From assembly GCA_905250115.1 (NCBI GenBank), contig CAJNOI010000310.1, forward strand, positions 4,904 to 68,903: DNA of 64,000 nt, written 5' to 3'. The notes below the pieces were generated by a model, which saw nothing but the letters and a program-made list of their open reading frames with translations, did not search any database and had not been told where the DNA came from. Each line of letters begins with the position of its first letter. The first letter of the stretch is position 1. The stretch comes from Adineta steineri. Its lineage: Eukaryota > Rotifera > Eurotatoria > Adinetida > Adinetidae. Shown here piece by piece: positions 37,132-48,350 of the stretch. The position numbers and the translations under genes are program-made.

Positions 37132-37648
37132 ATGTTTTTATTAGTTATTCTTGGATTATTATGTTGTTCATCAAATTTAGTATGGAGTGCAACACCATTT
37201 AAAGATTGTGGATCACCATCTGGTACAATTCAAGCATTTGAAGTAACTGATTGTACAACAGTTCCATGTAAATTCATTAAAGGTCATACATATTCTATGA
37301 ATTTAACAGTTCAAGCAAAAGCACCATCAGCTACTGCTACTGTTGCTTTACATGGTAAGAAATTTACATTCATTTTTTTTGTTTTATATTTAAATAAGTA
37401 ACTTCTATTGATGTATTAAAGGTATAATTGGTGGTATTCCAGTTCCATTTCCAATAGGTGAACCAAATGCTTGTAAACTCGGTGCTAAATGTCCAATTGC
37501 TTCAGGTGATGCTAATGTAGTCTCATTTTCATTACCAGTATTATCTTCATATCCAGCAATTTCACTTTATGTGAAAATTGAACTGGTTGCTGATGATCAA
37601 AAGAATGACTATGCTTGTTTACAATTCCCAGCAACCATCACATCATAA
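37132..37648 (+). CDS. NPC2: NPC2-like ML-domain secreted lipid-binding protein
   Basis: Two exons, 37132-37354 and 37422-37648 (67-base intron, phase 1), give 149 residues. Residues 1-17 are a signal peptide (MFLLVILGLLCCSSNLV), followed by one ML domain. The six family cysteines are in the expected order: FKDCGSP, TDCTTVPC, NACKLGAKC and YACLQF. The length equals NPC2 (about 150). NPC2 carries cholesterol or other lipids out of the lysosome lumen to NPC1; invertebrate paralogs also bind other small lipids or bacterial products. An upstream in-frame ATG at 37090 would add 14 residues before the hydrophobic core, so the ATG at 37132 is preferred. One N-glycosylation site (NLT) is present. I see nothing broken. 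Confidence 0.93.
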
Positions 37649-38344
37649 TTGAAATCATGAATAATCTTGTTGACTAATAAAAAAACAGCAACAGTTTTTT
37701 TTCGAGAAACTTGATTAAAAAAATAGCTCAATAATATTCATAGTTTTTAGTAATTACTTTTATGATTTAACATTTATTTGTTAATGAAAAATAAAATATC
37801 TATATTTTTAATATTCTTTGTCATAAACATCTAAAGCATAGAATCAAGCTGATTTCTAATATAATAAATTAGTTTGTAGATTTATTTCTCATTGCCGAGG
37901 ACACAGTCAAAATTTCAATAACAAATATATCATTATGCATAGCAGTAAAGTAGATAATGCCCTGATTTTGACCTTATCGATTAGAAAGAACGATTATTGT
38001 TGATATTGAAATCGTTGTCTTACATTTACGCCGATTTAATTTTGGCCCTGGCAATAGACAAGTGCATTTTATTCTATTGTCAATATAACTCCTATGAGAA
38101 TGAAAATTTAAACAGCTGTATTTTCTCATACATCCGGTAACATATACAAGGTGAAAATATATTTTCTTATTTACTATAGCAACGAGAATAACAAATATAA
38201 ATAATGATTTATTTTGAATAAAAATCAAGATAATGAAAAAAAAACAATTATTATTTTATTTTTTATTTGTTAATTATAATTTATACATTAAAGAGAATAA
38301 TTGTAATGTTTTCTTTTGTTCATTATGTATTGCGAAGATATTGT
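37649..38344. other. Gene-free stretch between convergent genes
   Basis: 3' flanks of NPC2 (+) and of the secreted protein gene at 38345 (-). An 84-codon minus-strand frame at 37974-38228 begins with a hydrophobic stretch and has five cysteines, but it lacks family likeness and I do not call it. Confidence 0.45.
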
Positions 38345-38965
38345 TTACATATAAAGAGTACATGTACCACTATTAAATGACATACCAGTGCATACATCAG
38401 TCGATGAACATAGACTGATACATGCCAATTTACTTTGCGTTGAAAGTACATTATATACACCTCCATACATGCTTTTCTGGGTATATTTATACAGTTTTAT
38501 ATCCGATCGTGAAACGGTGCTTGCACATTTTTGTATAGAATTTGTCTGATTTGTACGAGTACATATTGTGTAGGCATTGACAATTGGTGCTGCTGTTGTT
38601 GCTGTTGGACATAAAAGTGGTACAACACATAGAACAGCACCTACTAGGTTTGTCAAAGTGCCTAGTAAATTATTAATATCACTAGTACTGGCAGCTACTA
38701 ACTGAGAGCCAGATGAAAACCAAAAATTGCCACTACAATTTCTTGCTCTGAATGTAACATTAAGTAGAACAATATCACTAGCTAACGTAGCTGTTCCATT
38801 AGTTAAATCCATTAAAGTCATTTGATGACTTGAGCAGTATTGACTAGCAGCACTAACTGTTCTTGTTGTTCCGCAATCTACATAGAATTTAGTCGGTGTT
38901 GAACAATCAGCTTGTATCATAGAAATATGTCCAACAATAAAAAGAAGTAGCATAAACCATTCCAT
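38345..38965 (-). CDS. Secreted lectin-like/PAN-like protein, paralog A
   Basis: Intronless, 206 residues. Residues 1-19 form a signal peptide. The N-terminal half looks like a reduced C-type-lectin-like fold: FYVDCG at the first strand, a helix with QYCSSHQMTLMDL and a final NFWFSSG, but the sugar-binding EPN and WND motifs are absent. A hydrophobic Leu/Val stretch with two cysteines (around 103-118) and a TTAAP linker follow. The C-terminal part, MYGGVYNVLSTQSKLACISL through CTGMSFNSGTCTLY, resembles a PAN/apple-type disulfide domain. It is a tandem paralog of the gene at 39582-40256, with the same architecture and matching cysteines. Extracellular recognition is a reasonable inference; the ligand is unknown. 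Confidence 0.75.
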   Translation of the reverse strand: MEWFMLLLFIVGHISMIQADCSTPTKFYVDCGTTRTVSAASQYCSSHQMTLMDLTNGTATLASDIVLLNVTFRARNCSGNFWFSSGSQLVAASTSDINNLLGTLTNLVGAVLCVVPLLCPTATTAAPIVNAYTICTRTNQTNSIQKCASTVSRSDIKLYKYTQKSMYGGVYNVLSTQSKLACISLCSSTDVCTGMSFNSGTCTLYM

Positions 38966-39581
38966 ACTTTCTAATGAGAAAAAATTTTTAATATGAAGTT
39001 ATACTTTTTTTGGTCTGTAAATTTATACTTCATTTTTTATTAAAAATGTCCTAGTATTCTGTACTTTTTCCCCTTTTTTTTATTTCTTAAAAATAAAGAT
39101 ATATTTGATTAATTTCATGGGAAAAAAAAATTCATTTCCGATAGATATTTGACAAGCATCTTTTCATTAGTTAAAAGCATCAGATGACTATGAATAATAA
39201 TCAAGTCTATATGTTTTCAAAATTATAAATGTTCTCAATATAGAATATCAACTTCAATAATAAAATAATAAATTTAAAGAAATCATGAAAATATGACTGT
39301 AAATCCCAACAGTAATAAAAATTTTAACGCCCTTTTTTATTTAGTATCTGAAAAGATCATATATGATTATTCCGATTCTACTAGAACAATTGATCTTTGT
39401 ATTCTTACATAGTATTACTCATTGAAAATGTTTCTCAATCAATGATACAAATTATATATCTAAAATGGTAGTTTCAATTTTCTTTTGTGATGTTATTTTA
39501 TATAAATAAAACCTCACATCACATAGAAAATAATCGATATTTCGACAAAAATTTATTGTATATAATTCGTGTGCGATTATA
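38966..39581. other. Spacer between tandem paralogs
   Basis: Promoter side of paralog A and 3' flank of paralog B, both on the minus strand. AT-rich; no extra copy or fragment of the family is visible. Confidence 0.5.
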
Positions 39582-40256
39582 TTATAAATAAAGGTTACAG
39601 ATTCCATCTATGTATGATATGCCAGTACAGCTATTATCTGCTGAACATAGACCACTACATGTTGCTCGACTTCGTGCAGGAAATGTATCTAATATGCCAC
39701 CATACATTGGTTGTTCAAGAAATTGAAATGTTTTCATATCTGCTCGTTCCGTTTGTGTTGAACATTTTTGTATAACACGTTGTTGTATAGAACGAGTACA
39801 AACGATAATTGCACTAGTAATAGGTGCAGGCGTTGTTGTTACTGGACAACCGCCTAGAAGACAAGCAAGTACAGTACCAACTATATCCAACACTGCTCCT
39901 AATGTGCCGAGAAGACCAGAAAGAATATTAGTAAGTACCGTACCAAGGTTAGCAGTATTTGCAACCAATCCAGTCAAATTACCAGATGAAAACCAAAAAT
40001 TAGCTGAACAACTCAGTGATATTAGAGTTTGATTCAGAACATTGACGTCATCAAATATATTTGAAGAATTTGTTAAATTCAATAAAGTCATTCCATACTT
40101 GAGACATATTTTTACTGAACTAGCAAGTGATTGAGGAGCAGTACAATCAATATAGTATTTTTTTGGTTGTGGACAAGTACTTTCTACTATTGTCGCATAA
40201 GCAATAATAAATATAACTGATAAATATCGCCACATACTGATACAAACAAACGACAA
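39582..40256 (-). CDS. Secreted lectin-like/PAN-like protein, paralog B
   Basis: Intronless, 224 residues, with the same layout as the gene at 38345-38965. It has a signal peptide (to about residue 26; an internal Met at residue 8 is an alternative start), then a lectin-like half (YYIDCT, KICLKYGMTLLNLTN, NFWFSSGN). Next is a longer Gly/Leu/Val-rich hydrophobic stretch (about 118-145), which could be buried or membrane-associated. A TTTPAP linker and a PAN-like end (MYGGILDTFPARSRATCSGL, CTGISYIDGICNLYL) follow. Identity to paralog A is highest around NFWFSSG, MYGG and the last 25 residues. It ends about 108 bases before an assembly gap, so further copies could lie in the missing sequence. 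Confidence 0.78.
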   Translation of the reverse strand: MSFVCISMWRYLSVIFIIAYATIVESTCPQPKKYYIDCTAPQSLASSVKICLKYGMTLLNLTNSSNIFDDVNVLNQTLISLSCSANFWFSSGNLTGLVANTANLGTVLTNILSGLLGTLGAVLDIVGTVLACLLGGCPVTTTPAPITSAIIVCTRSIQQRVIQKCSTQTERADMKTFQFLEQPMYGGILDTFPARSRATCSGLCSADNSCTGISYIDGICNLYL

Positions 40257-40363
40257 TCTTATGTTTTGATATTCTGCTTTTATAGTAAAATTAACTTGAA
40301 TATTTTTCTATTTTAAACTAATAAAAGCACTTATACTAAAAGGTTCGCTCAATTATGATAATA

Positions 40364-40463
40364 NNNNNNNNNNNNNNNNNNNNNNNNNNNNNNNNNNNNN
40401 NNNNNNNNNNNNNNNNNNNNNNNNNNNNNNNNNNNNNNNNNNNNNNNNNNNNNNNNNNNNNNN
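40364..40463. other. Assembly gap (100 N)
   Basis: Exactly 100 N, the usual placeholder for a gap of unknown size. The right edge is a T run, so a simple repeat probably stopped the assembly. It sits between paralog B and the 3' end of ACBD3. Confidence 0.99.
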
Positions 40464-40671
40464 TTTTTTTTTAACAAGCAAATACCGGAAGGGAAAAAGA
40501 AGAATGTATATATATATATAACATAAAATTCACAAGAAAAAACAACGAATATATTCCCAATTTTTCAAAATAACAAGAAGATCACAATTGAAGACGAACA
40601 TTAATAAATGAGAGTAGAGAAATAAGAAAAAAAAAAAGAAAGAAGCATTTGTTTGTATTCTCGATTGCCAT

Positions 40672-43600
40672 TCATTTTGAATAATAAACACGATAATAAA
40701 GTGTTTTTGAACGCCATAATGAATAACTATTGTCAAATTTAAGTAAATAAACTCCATGTCCAGGATATGGATGACTGCCAGCATATACTTCTTCATGGCT
40801 ATCACGACGATAGATTGGAACTATTTCATCTTGGGGTGGTTTGGGTGGTTTATTTGTACTTCCACTACCTTTTTCAATATCTTTCTTTTCCGCTAAATGA
40901 AGAAAAACAAAAAAATAAATAAATCGAATTTTTATTGTTTTTTTTATTAAATATTTACGATTAGTTCCATCTTCATTCTCTTCTTCATCACTTGAATCAC
41001 TAACATGAACTGTAACACTATTCGATTGTGCTTTACCCCATTCAAAATACAAACCAAAACCAAGATCATAATAATCTGTCGCAAATTCCCAAAATATACA
41101 TTGACCATCTTCATGTGTTGGAACTCGTACCTAAAAAATATGTTTTTAATTAAAAATAAAACGTGAGTTCCTTATAGTCTATTTATATACTAGATGACGA
41201 CGAAGAAAAAAAAATTCTATGAAATTTTAATCTCAATGAAATGTTTTCTTTGCCTTATTATATACTTTAAAAATAATCCAAAAAGACATGTCAAAATTTT
41301 TACAAAAGAAAAGACACATACTGTAACAGTTTCACCACTGCCAATTTTAATAACAGCATCTTTTTCTTTACGTATTTGTTCTTTAAATTCTTTTATATCT
41401 TTTCTTGTCCACATATTTGCTGGAGTTATATTTGGTAATTCTAGTAAAAAGAGATGTATATTTATGATTATGTCTATGATTAAAAATTTGAGATACATAC
41501 CACGTTTACCTTCTTCTGGTACTAAGGATAATTCACCATTTGGATTTACTATAGCGTTAGCTTCACCGATGGGTGGGACAATTGAATTACCATTTACTAA
41601 TTCTTGTGTAGTATTTAATTCATTGTTGATTTGTCCTGATGGATATTGTTGTTGTTGTTGTGTTAAATCTTCGTTAACGGGTGCTTGTGGAACGGCAGAT
41701 GTGATTAGTTCCAATGGAGTATTGAGAGTGAGTGTTTCAAATTGTGTTTGAAAAGAACCAATGGGTTCTAATTTTATTTCTTGAGTTGCATTATTATTAC
41801 TTATTGACGTTTGAAATGGCATCATGGGAGGAGGATGAACTAAAGGTGGTAATTGAGCCGGTGCAGGAGCAAGAGGTGATATTTGAGACATTGGTTGTAA
41901 AGGAATATTTGAAGCAGATGTCAGATTCGTATTTGATGATGGTCCCATATCTGTTGATACGGGTGGTGAAAATACATTTGTTGGTGATGATGGAGATATC
42001 ATATTCGTTGGTACCTGTGGATGAACTACATTTAGTGATGGTGGTGGAACTATTGTGTTGTCAGGTATTGTTGGTGATGGTAATGAATTAGCGACCGGTG
42101 GTGATATCACAAGTCCCGATGGTGGTAATACCATATTCAGCGGTGGTTGTGATGCCATGTTTGTTGGTGGTGGTGGTACCATGTTTGCCGCTGGTGGTGG
42201 TTGAGATACCATGTTCGTTGGCGGTGGTGGTACCATGTTTGCCGCTGGTGGTGGTATCACATTTGTTGCTGATGATAGTGGTGGTTGAGCTGTATTTGAT
42301 ATAAAATTTTCTGGTTGTTGTAGTTGTTGTTGTTCCATGTTTGTTTTCTATCAAATATAAATAAAATTTTTGTAAGTTTTATTAATAAATTCATACAATT
42401 CGAAGTTGATGTTGTTGATCAAGTAATTGTTGTTGATAAACTTGTTGCATATACTGTTGAAAATGTTGATCTTGCAATTGACGAATCAATTGTTCTTGCT
42501 AAATTAAAGTAATGACTAAAATATTTTTGTTAAACATATATATTCTTACTGCTTGTGGATTATCTCGATACTGCTGTACGGCGTACGCTTTGAATTGTGC
42601 GTAAGTTTGTTGATTAAGTACGTCTTGAATTTGTTTCCTAAGATAATAATATGTTATTTTTTTCCCTGTCAAAAACAGAGTATTTTGATTTATAGATAGT
42701 TACCGTTGAAAATCTTCTCGTTTTTTCTGTTGTTTTTCCAAACGTAGAAATTGTTCTAATTCGCGTTGTCTTAATTGTTCAGCTTCCTGTTCTAATGTAC
42801 GACGAGTTTCATCGTCTTCTCTAAAAGTAAGGAAATTTTTTTTACATATAAATTTCCTTTTAAAAAAAATATAACCAACAGAACAAGTAATCTATATCTT
42901 TAAATATATTATTACGTCTTGTTTTTTCGAAAATTTAATTAAGAATAAAAAAACTAGATACGTTAGAGAGAAAATATAAGTTATCTTTTATTTATAATTT
43001 TGACGAATAGAAAAGTAATTTACGCGACTTGCCTTTTCTCTTTTACATGAACAAATGACGTGATAGAAACAAAAAAAAAAGATGAAAGAGAGAAAGAAGA
43101 AGCTCAGAGAATCCTCTGTTTCTTCCGCCGCTCATTTGTTTTTTTCCAGTGGATCAAATCTCAATGTAACTATAATGAAGGATTCTCGCATAAACGTTCT
43201 ACAATTTTTTTTTCTCCCTCTCCTTCTTCTTCTTCTTTTTTTCTTCTTCTATTTATACTCATTGGTAAGAAAAAGTCGAGAAAAATGCCCGTTTATGACT
43301 AGCACAGACCATCAACTATAAGATAGTTGATATAAAAAAAAAAAGGAGAAGTAAGAGATGAACTGAAACTGTTGTTGAATAACGGAGATAATAATGTAGA
43401 TGCGCAAAAAAAGAAGAAGAAAAGAAGTAAAAATAATGTTAAATATGATTATTGTCGCTAGTTCAGACAGGTATGAAGAAGCAAAAGGAAACAGCGCAAA
43501 CGTCTAAAAAATATGATGAAGATACATCGAGGTATTAAAATCTTCTATTATTTATAAAAATTTTCCAAATGAAAACTATTTTCATTCATCAAAGAGACAT

Positions 43601-44227
43601 AAAGCTAATGTCATAAACAGAAAATTTTCTCTCTTATATATTTTACCTTAGTCGATTATCCTCTTCAGTTTTATTATGTTGTGTTTCAATATATGTTTGA
43701 AACATTGGACAACGTTCTAATAATAATTTAACATATTCTTCCATAGCTTGCTCTTTTGTCATATCACCTAAAGTAATCCATGCTTGTCTAGAATAAAATT
43801 AACACAAAATAAAAATTTTCTCATACAAAATATAATTATTTACTTTCGATCATTACCAACAACATCAAGAAATCCAACATCTTGCGTATATGATGCATTC
43901 CATTTACCTATTTTTATTTGTTTAGATAAAGCAATTAAGCGTATATTATCACCATATTTTAATTGTATTTCTTTATTTTGTTGTTTATCTTAAAAGGGAA
44001 ATTACGTATGAAAGATTTATTATATATAATTCTATTCATGTCAATGTACCTTTTAGAAATTGTCGACCCATATCAAATAACTTTTCAATAGAAAATCCTA
44101 ATTCATCCGTTAGATTTAATAATTGTTTTTTATCTTTTAGAAGAGTTTTATTTGAGCTAGGCGGTGGCATAATATTTATTTGTCCGGCACAATTTCCAGC
44201 GAGTATTTCATCATAATATAAAGCCAT
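40672..44227 (-). CDS. ACBD3: ACBD3 / GCP60 Golgi scaffold protein
   Basis: Ten exons, 44227-44050, 43988-43844, 43787-43647, 42820-42704, 42637-42550, 42498-42397, 42347-41501, 41440-41322, 41130-40959 and 40892-40672, join in phase to 709 residues. Order: acyl-CoA-binding domain (about 40-150, with [20 protein letters not shown] and [20 protein letters not shown]), a charged Gln/Glu/Arg-rich helix ([20 protein letters not shown]), a Pro-rich insert (257-539), and a C-terminal GOLD domain ([54 protein letters not shown]). ACBD3 docks giantin/golgin-245 and PI4KB at the Golgi. The GOLD end is almost vertebrate-like, while the Pro-rich insert makes the protein about 180 residues longer than human (528). 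Within it, [14 protein letters not shown] units repeat. Intron 42821-43646 is unusually long (826 bases). Confidence 0.95.
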
Positions 44228-45587
44228 GCATATATTTGACCGGTCGACTCGACTATCTATAATATAATAGTATGGCGAAAGACCATTGGATGAATCAATA
44301 GAATAACCAATAAGAAAAAGAAAGGTAATGTCGGAGGTTAACAATGGACTGTCATGTCGTCTAATTACTTTTTCATTGGTTTAAGAATTTTAATTTTTCA
44401 AAGTTATTATATCTAAAAAAAGAAATTCATGTCTTCAGAACATAATTAGAAATTCTGAAATTCAAGCCAATGTATATATATCTCAATAAACTATTGTTTG
44501 AAAAAGAAAGATCTATTTGTTTCTTAAATGTTATGAATCAAATGTGGTTTATCGAACCGAAAAACTTGTCGTGATAGTATTCAAAAACAAAATATTTTTC
44601 TAAACGTTAATAAATCGTGAAAATATTTTAATTAAATAGATTATTCGTGTACATAAAGTAAGTTTAAGCTGATGTGGAATTAGAAAACTATTTAAGATAT
44701 TTATAATCCAAATCTTATGATGATAAGCAATAAAAACAATTTTTGATTCGAAAAATATTTACATTGTGTGAAAATTATATTTATTAATTAATAACTTATT
44801 CGGTTGATTCTAATGATAGAACTATAGGCTGTATTGTTTAATTGTATGAAAATAGCCCGCATACGAGAATAATACAAAAAACTATCCGCGTAGTAAGAGA
44901 GAATAGAACGACCTGTGGAGTGCAAAAATGTTTTAAATACTCTTTTATGAAATTTGGTTTTAATAAAAAGTTTATTAACAAAAAATACATCTTATTTAGT
45001 GAATAACTATATTATATGTAGTTCGGCTTGATTAAGATCTATTATCCGGTATGACTTACATTTCTGATTCTATTCATCGTTCTTTTTCTTCTTATGATTA
45101 TAACGGAAACGTTCTGATGAAATATAACTAATATCATTTCAATTTTCAACAACAATCAATGAATTAAGTGAATAAATATTCTTAGTGATGAAAAAAAAAT
45201 TTTTTGGAGGTCATTCTATATGTATTGTTCTATATTGCGTCATTGATTATAATTTATCCTTGACGATTATTTGAAAATAACATAACAAAATAATTACGAA
45301 GATAGTTATGAAGTAACTCGTGATTTCACCTTATGTCCTTCACCTCAATATGGAAAGTTTATTTTCTTGTTATTATCTATTCGAACTGTGTCACATGCAC
45401 CTACTCTATACAGTTATTCTTAATCATAACTACCACCTACTATACTGAACAACAAGATAAAACAATAGATAACCTTGATTTCATATTTTCGGAAGGAAAT
45501 TACGCGTTTTACCTTTTAATGGATATAAATTACTGATGCTTTTGTGTTTCATCAGTGCATTTTTTGTATAAACAGTTAACTTACATA
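44228..45587. other. Divergent intergenic region (ACBD3 / LPMO)
   Basis: ACBD3 starts leftward at 44227 and the LPMO gene rightward at 45588, so both promoters should lie here. AT-rich; open frames such as 45333-45536 have no support. Confidence 0.45.
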
Positions 45588-46644
45588 ATGTGTCGTATTG
45601 TCTATATACTATTTTTCTTACAAATTTTTTATTCTATCAAACAAATTGATGGTCATGGTTATTTAGCTGATCCACCAGCACGTAGTTCAGCATGGATGTT
45701 TGATAAAGATTTTTCAAAATGTTGTCGATATTATAATCATGCGGAAATGTCTTGTGGTGGAGCTTATCATGAATGGATTGTTAATAGTAATTAAATATTT
45801 GATTTTAATGTACCTTTATTTATGAAATTATATTTAGGAGGAAAATGTTCAATATGTGGTGAAGCCGCTGATCTTAAACCTACATTACTTGGCATGGGTG
45901 ATGAAATGTATTTGGGTAAAATTGTTCGAACATATACTCAAGGTTCTACTATACAAGTGACTGTCGTTGTAAGTTTCAAGATAATTCTAAATTGATAATT
46001 ATAATTTTTGTCAAATATTTTAGTTAACAGCAAATCATAAAGGTTCATTTGAATTTCGTGTATGCAGTGTTGACGATGATCCAACTAAGGATGCTACACA
46101 TAACTGTCTTGATTTAAATTTATTAAATGTTACAAATGATATAAGAGTTCCACATAAAAAAATTGAACCAACACAATATCAAGTCAGTGACACCGCTACA
46201 ACTGTGCACATAAATGTAACGTTACCACAAAATCTTGTATGTAAACATTGTGTGTTTCAATGGAAATATATTACAGGCAACAGTTGGGGAGAATCTAATG
46301 GTGTAGCTTGTATGGGTTGCGGCAAAAAAAATGAAGAATTTTATGGTTGTTCTGATATTGCTATTGTTGGTGATGTTGAATCAATTGTTGATCCACCTAC
46401 AACTACAACACCAACAACCACCACCACAACAACAACGACACCAAAACCAACAACAACGCCTGCAGCTCGTCGAAAGTGTAGATCAGCGATAACATTCAGT
46501 CAAGTATTCGATATAAGTGGTATTATGGATGAATACTGTCAATTAGTTTGTCCAAATAATTGTGCTTCGGATGTTACGCTTGGCAACAACATGCTTTACG
46601 AAGGTTGTGTAGCTACATGCAAAAAGTTATGTATATGTGAATAG
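45588..46644 (+). CDS. AA15-type lytic polysaccharide monooxygenase with Cys-rich tail
   Basis: Three exons, 45588-45786, 45838-45968 and 46024-46644, give 316 residues. A signal peptide (1-22) ends just before His23, so cleavage exposes the N-terminal His that forms half of the copper histidine brace; the other His is in LTANHKG (His115). Family marks of AA15 follow: GYLADPPARSSAWMF, CGGAYHEW, GKCSICGEA, CKHCVFQWKYITGNSWG and FYGCSDIAI. A Thr-rich linker (about 233-257) leads to a 59-residue module with eight cysteines (CRSAITFSQVF to LCICE) that I do not recognise; by position it could bind substrate. AA15 enzymes cut chitin or cellulose oxidatively and occur widely in invertebrates. Use in digestion of food or in remodelling of chitinous structures is inferred. 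The ATG at 45588 is the first in frame. Confidence 0.92.
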
Positions 46645-48350
46645 ATGGATTACATCAAATATTTCATTTTAGACCCTACTATAAACTTATAGTTTTCCTA
46701 ACAAAAAAATATCTTGTTTAAACTAAAAAAATGTGTTCTGTTATACCGGTTGATTTATTTAATATTGTATAAACACGCTTTTTTTTAATGTATATATTAT
46801 GGTTAACTTTTTTTAACATGTATTTTTTACTGATATTAATAATAAATTTCTTTAAAATAATTTCATTTTCTTAATTTATATTAATAAGAAGAATAAGATG
46901 ACTATCAACTGAAAATATAAGTTTTACTCGTATCTATCATAGCGTGAAATATTTTTTTTTCAATGAAGCATAGATTTAATAGGATGATGTTTTGTTTTTT
47001 GCTTCTATTGCAAAATATCGTCCGTTTAACGATTGAAAAAGTAGAGGAGGTACAAGCAGTGTTGAAAGTGATTTTGATCATCTGGTTTTAATAAATAAAA
47101 ATAATAGTTATACAAGAGAATTTTAGGGGAAGATAATATCTATCAATTGTATCTTTATTGATGTATATTTAAAAAAATCATTCTATTACTAAGTGAGAAT
47201 TTATATAGGTGTATCACATTTAGACTTAACAAATCATTATTCAATTGCAGAGTTTTACGATAGTATACATAGGGAACATTTGACTCAGAACAGTATGTAT
47301 ATATTTCGTTGGTTGCCATTGTTTTCCTTCATAAATCGGCCTAGCGGCTTTAATATGGATGAGATTTAATGTTAGAACTCCAATCATTAATCGTTAACAA
47401 AGCAATACTAATAACATCAGACTACTAAGGCATAAATAAAGTATATATACAGACTGACGTATGTGATTAGTCGTTGATATATTAGTCACTAAAATGTTGT
47501 TTTCTCTCAAACCAGACTTAATGTACATTTTGTACGAAATCGCTATATATCGATTGTTGAGTGATAAAGAATTTAAAAGCTAATATTCTTGATATATTCT
47601 TGATAAAAATGTGACTAGAATACTATGAAATGATTTCTATCTCTATAAATAAATCTATTTCTTTTGCAAATATAAATAGATGTCGTTATATGTGTACACT
47701 CTTTCACCAAAATATAAGCATACAACTAATCAGCGAATGAAAATACAGAAACAAGTCAATCAATATACTAATAATATCTATTTCGAAGGGTTTCTTTTAT
47801 TTTTCTCTTTAATCCTATTGAAGAAACATTTTTATTTATTTACTCTACAAATACGTTGTACGTAACTCGTATATTTACATATTTACGTGAGTAACTTATA
47901 ATTGAATACAATAAAGTAAATACGATTCGACCATATTCATATCAAATGTACAGTTTATACAAGTTTTTATAAAGCTAAAAATATCATACATTAGTTTGCC
48001 CTTTCTAAGAATACAAACTGAAATATCACTCTGTTTATTCTAATTAAATATTAGTAAGAGAGATATTTAGATAAAACTCTGTACTAAATTGTATGCGTTT
48101 AATATGGCGTATTATCTAGTAAAGCAATCTATCTGTTTTTCAAGTGTACATATATCATCGTATGCTTATCGTATATCAAAATCACATGTTACTTAGAATA
48201 TTTTAAACGATGACTGTGTAAACATCAGTCATTTTCCTTTAGTTTAATATAGAAAAAATATTAGATTAATAATTTTATTTCGAAGTATTTTAGATATTTT
48301 AGTTTTTAGTAGAAACTATTGGAATAGGTAGATTTATTTAGTTAGATTAT
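46645..48350. other. Gene-free stretch between LPMO and four-RRM genes
   Basis: LPMO 3' flank and promoter side of the RRM gene. AATAAA-like signals occur at about 46840. No coding pattern or repeat family is recognised. Confidence 0.45.

Noticed and set aside
37974-38228. Minus-strand 84-codon frame with hydrophobic start and cysteines
   Set aside because: No family likeness, no matching paralog of the adjacent secreted genes, and AT-rich flank composition.
40530-40805. Minus-strand frame overlapping the ACBD3 GOLD exon
   Set aside because: Shadow of the true frame, which matches the GOLD domain.
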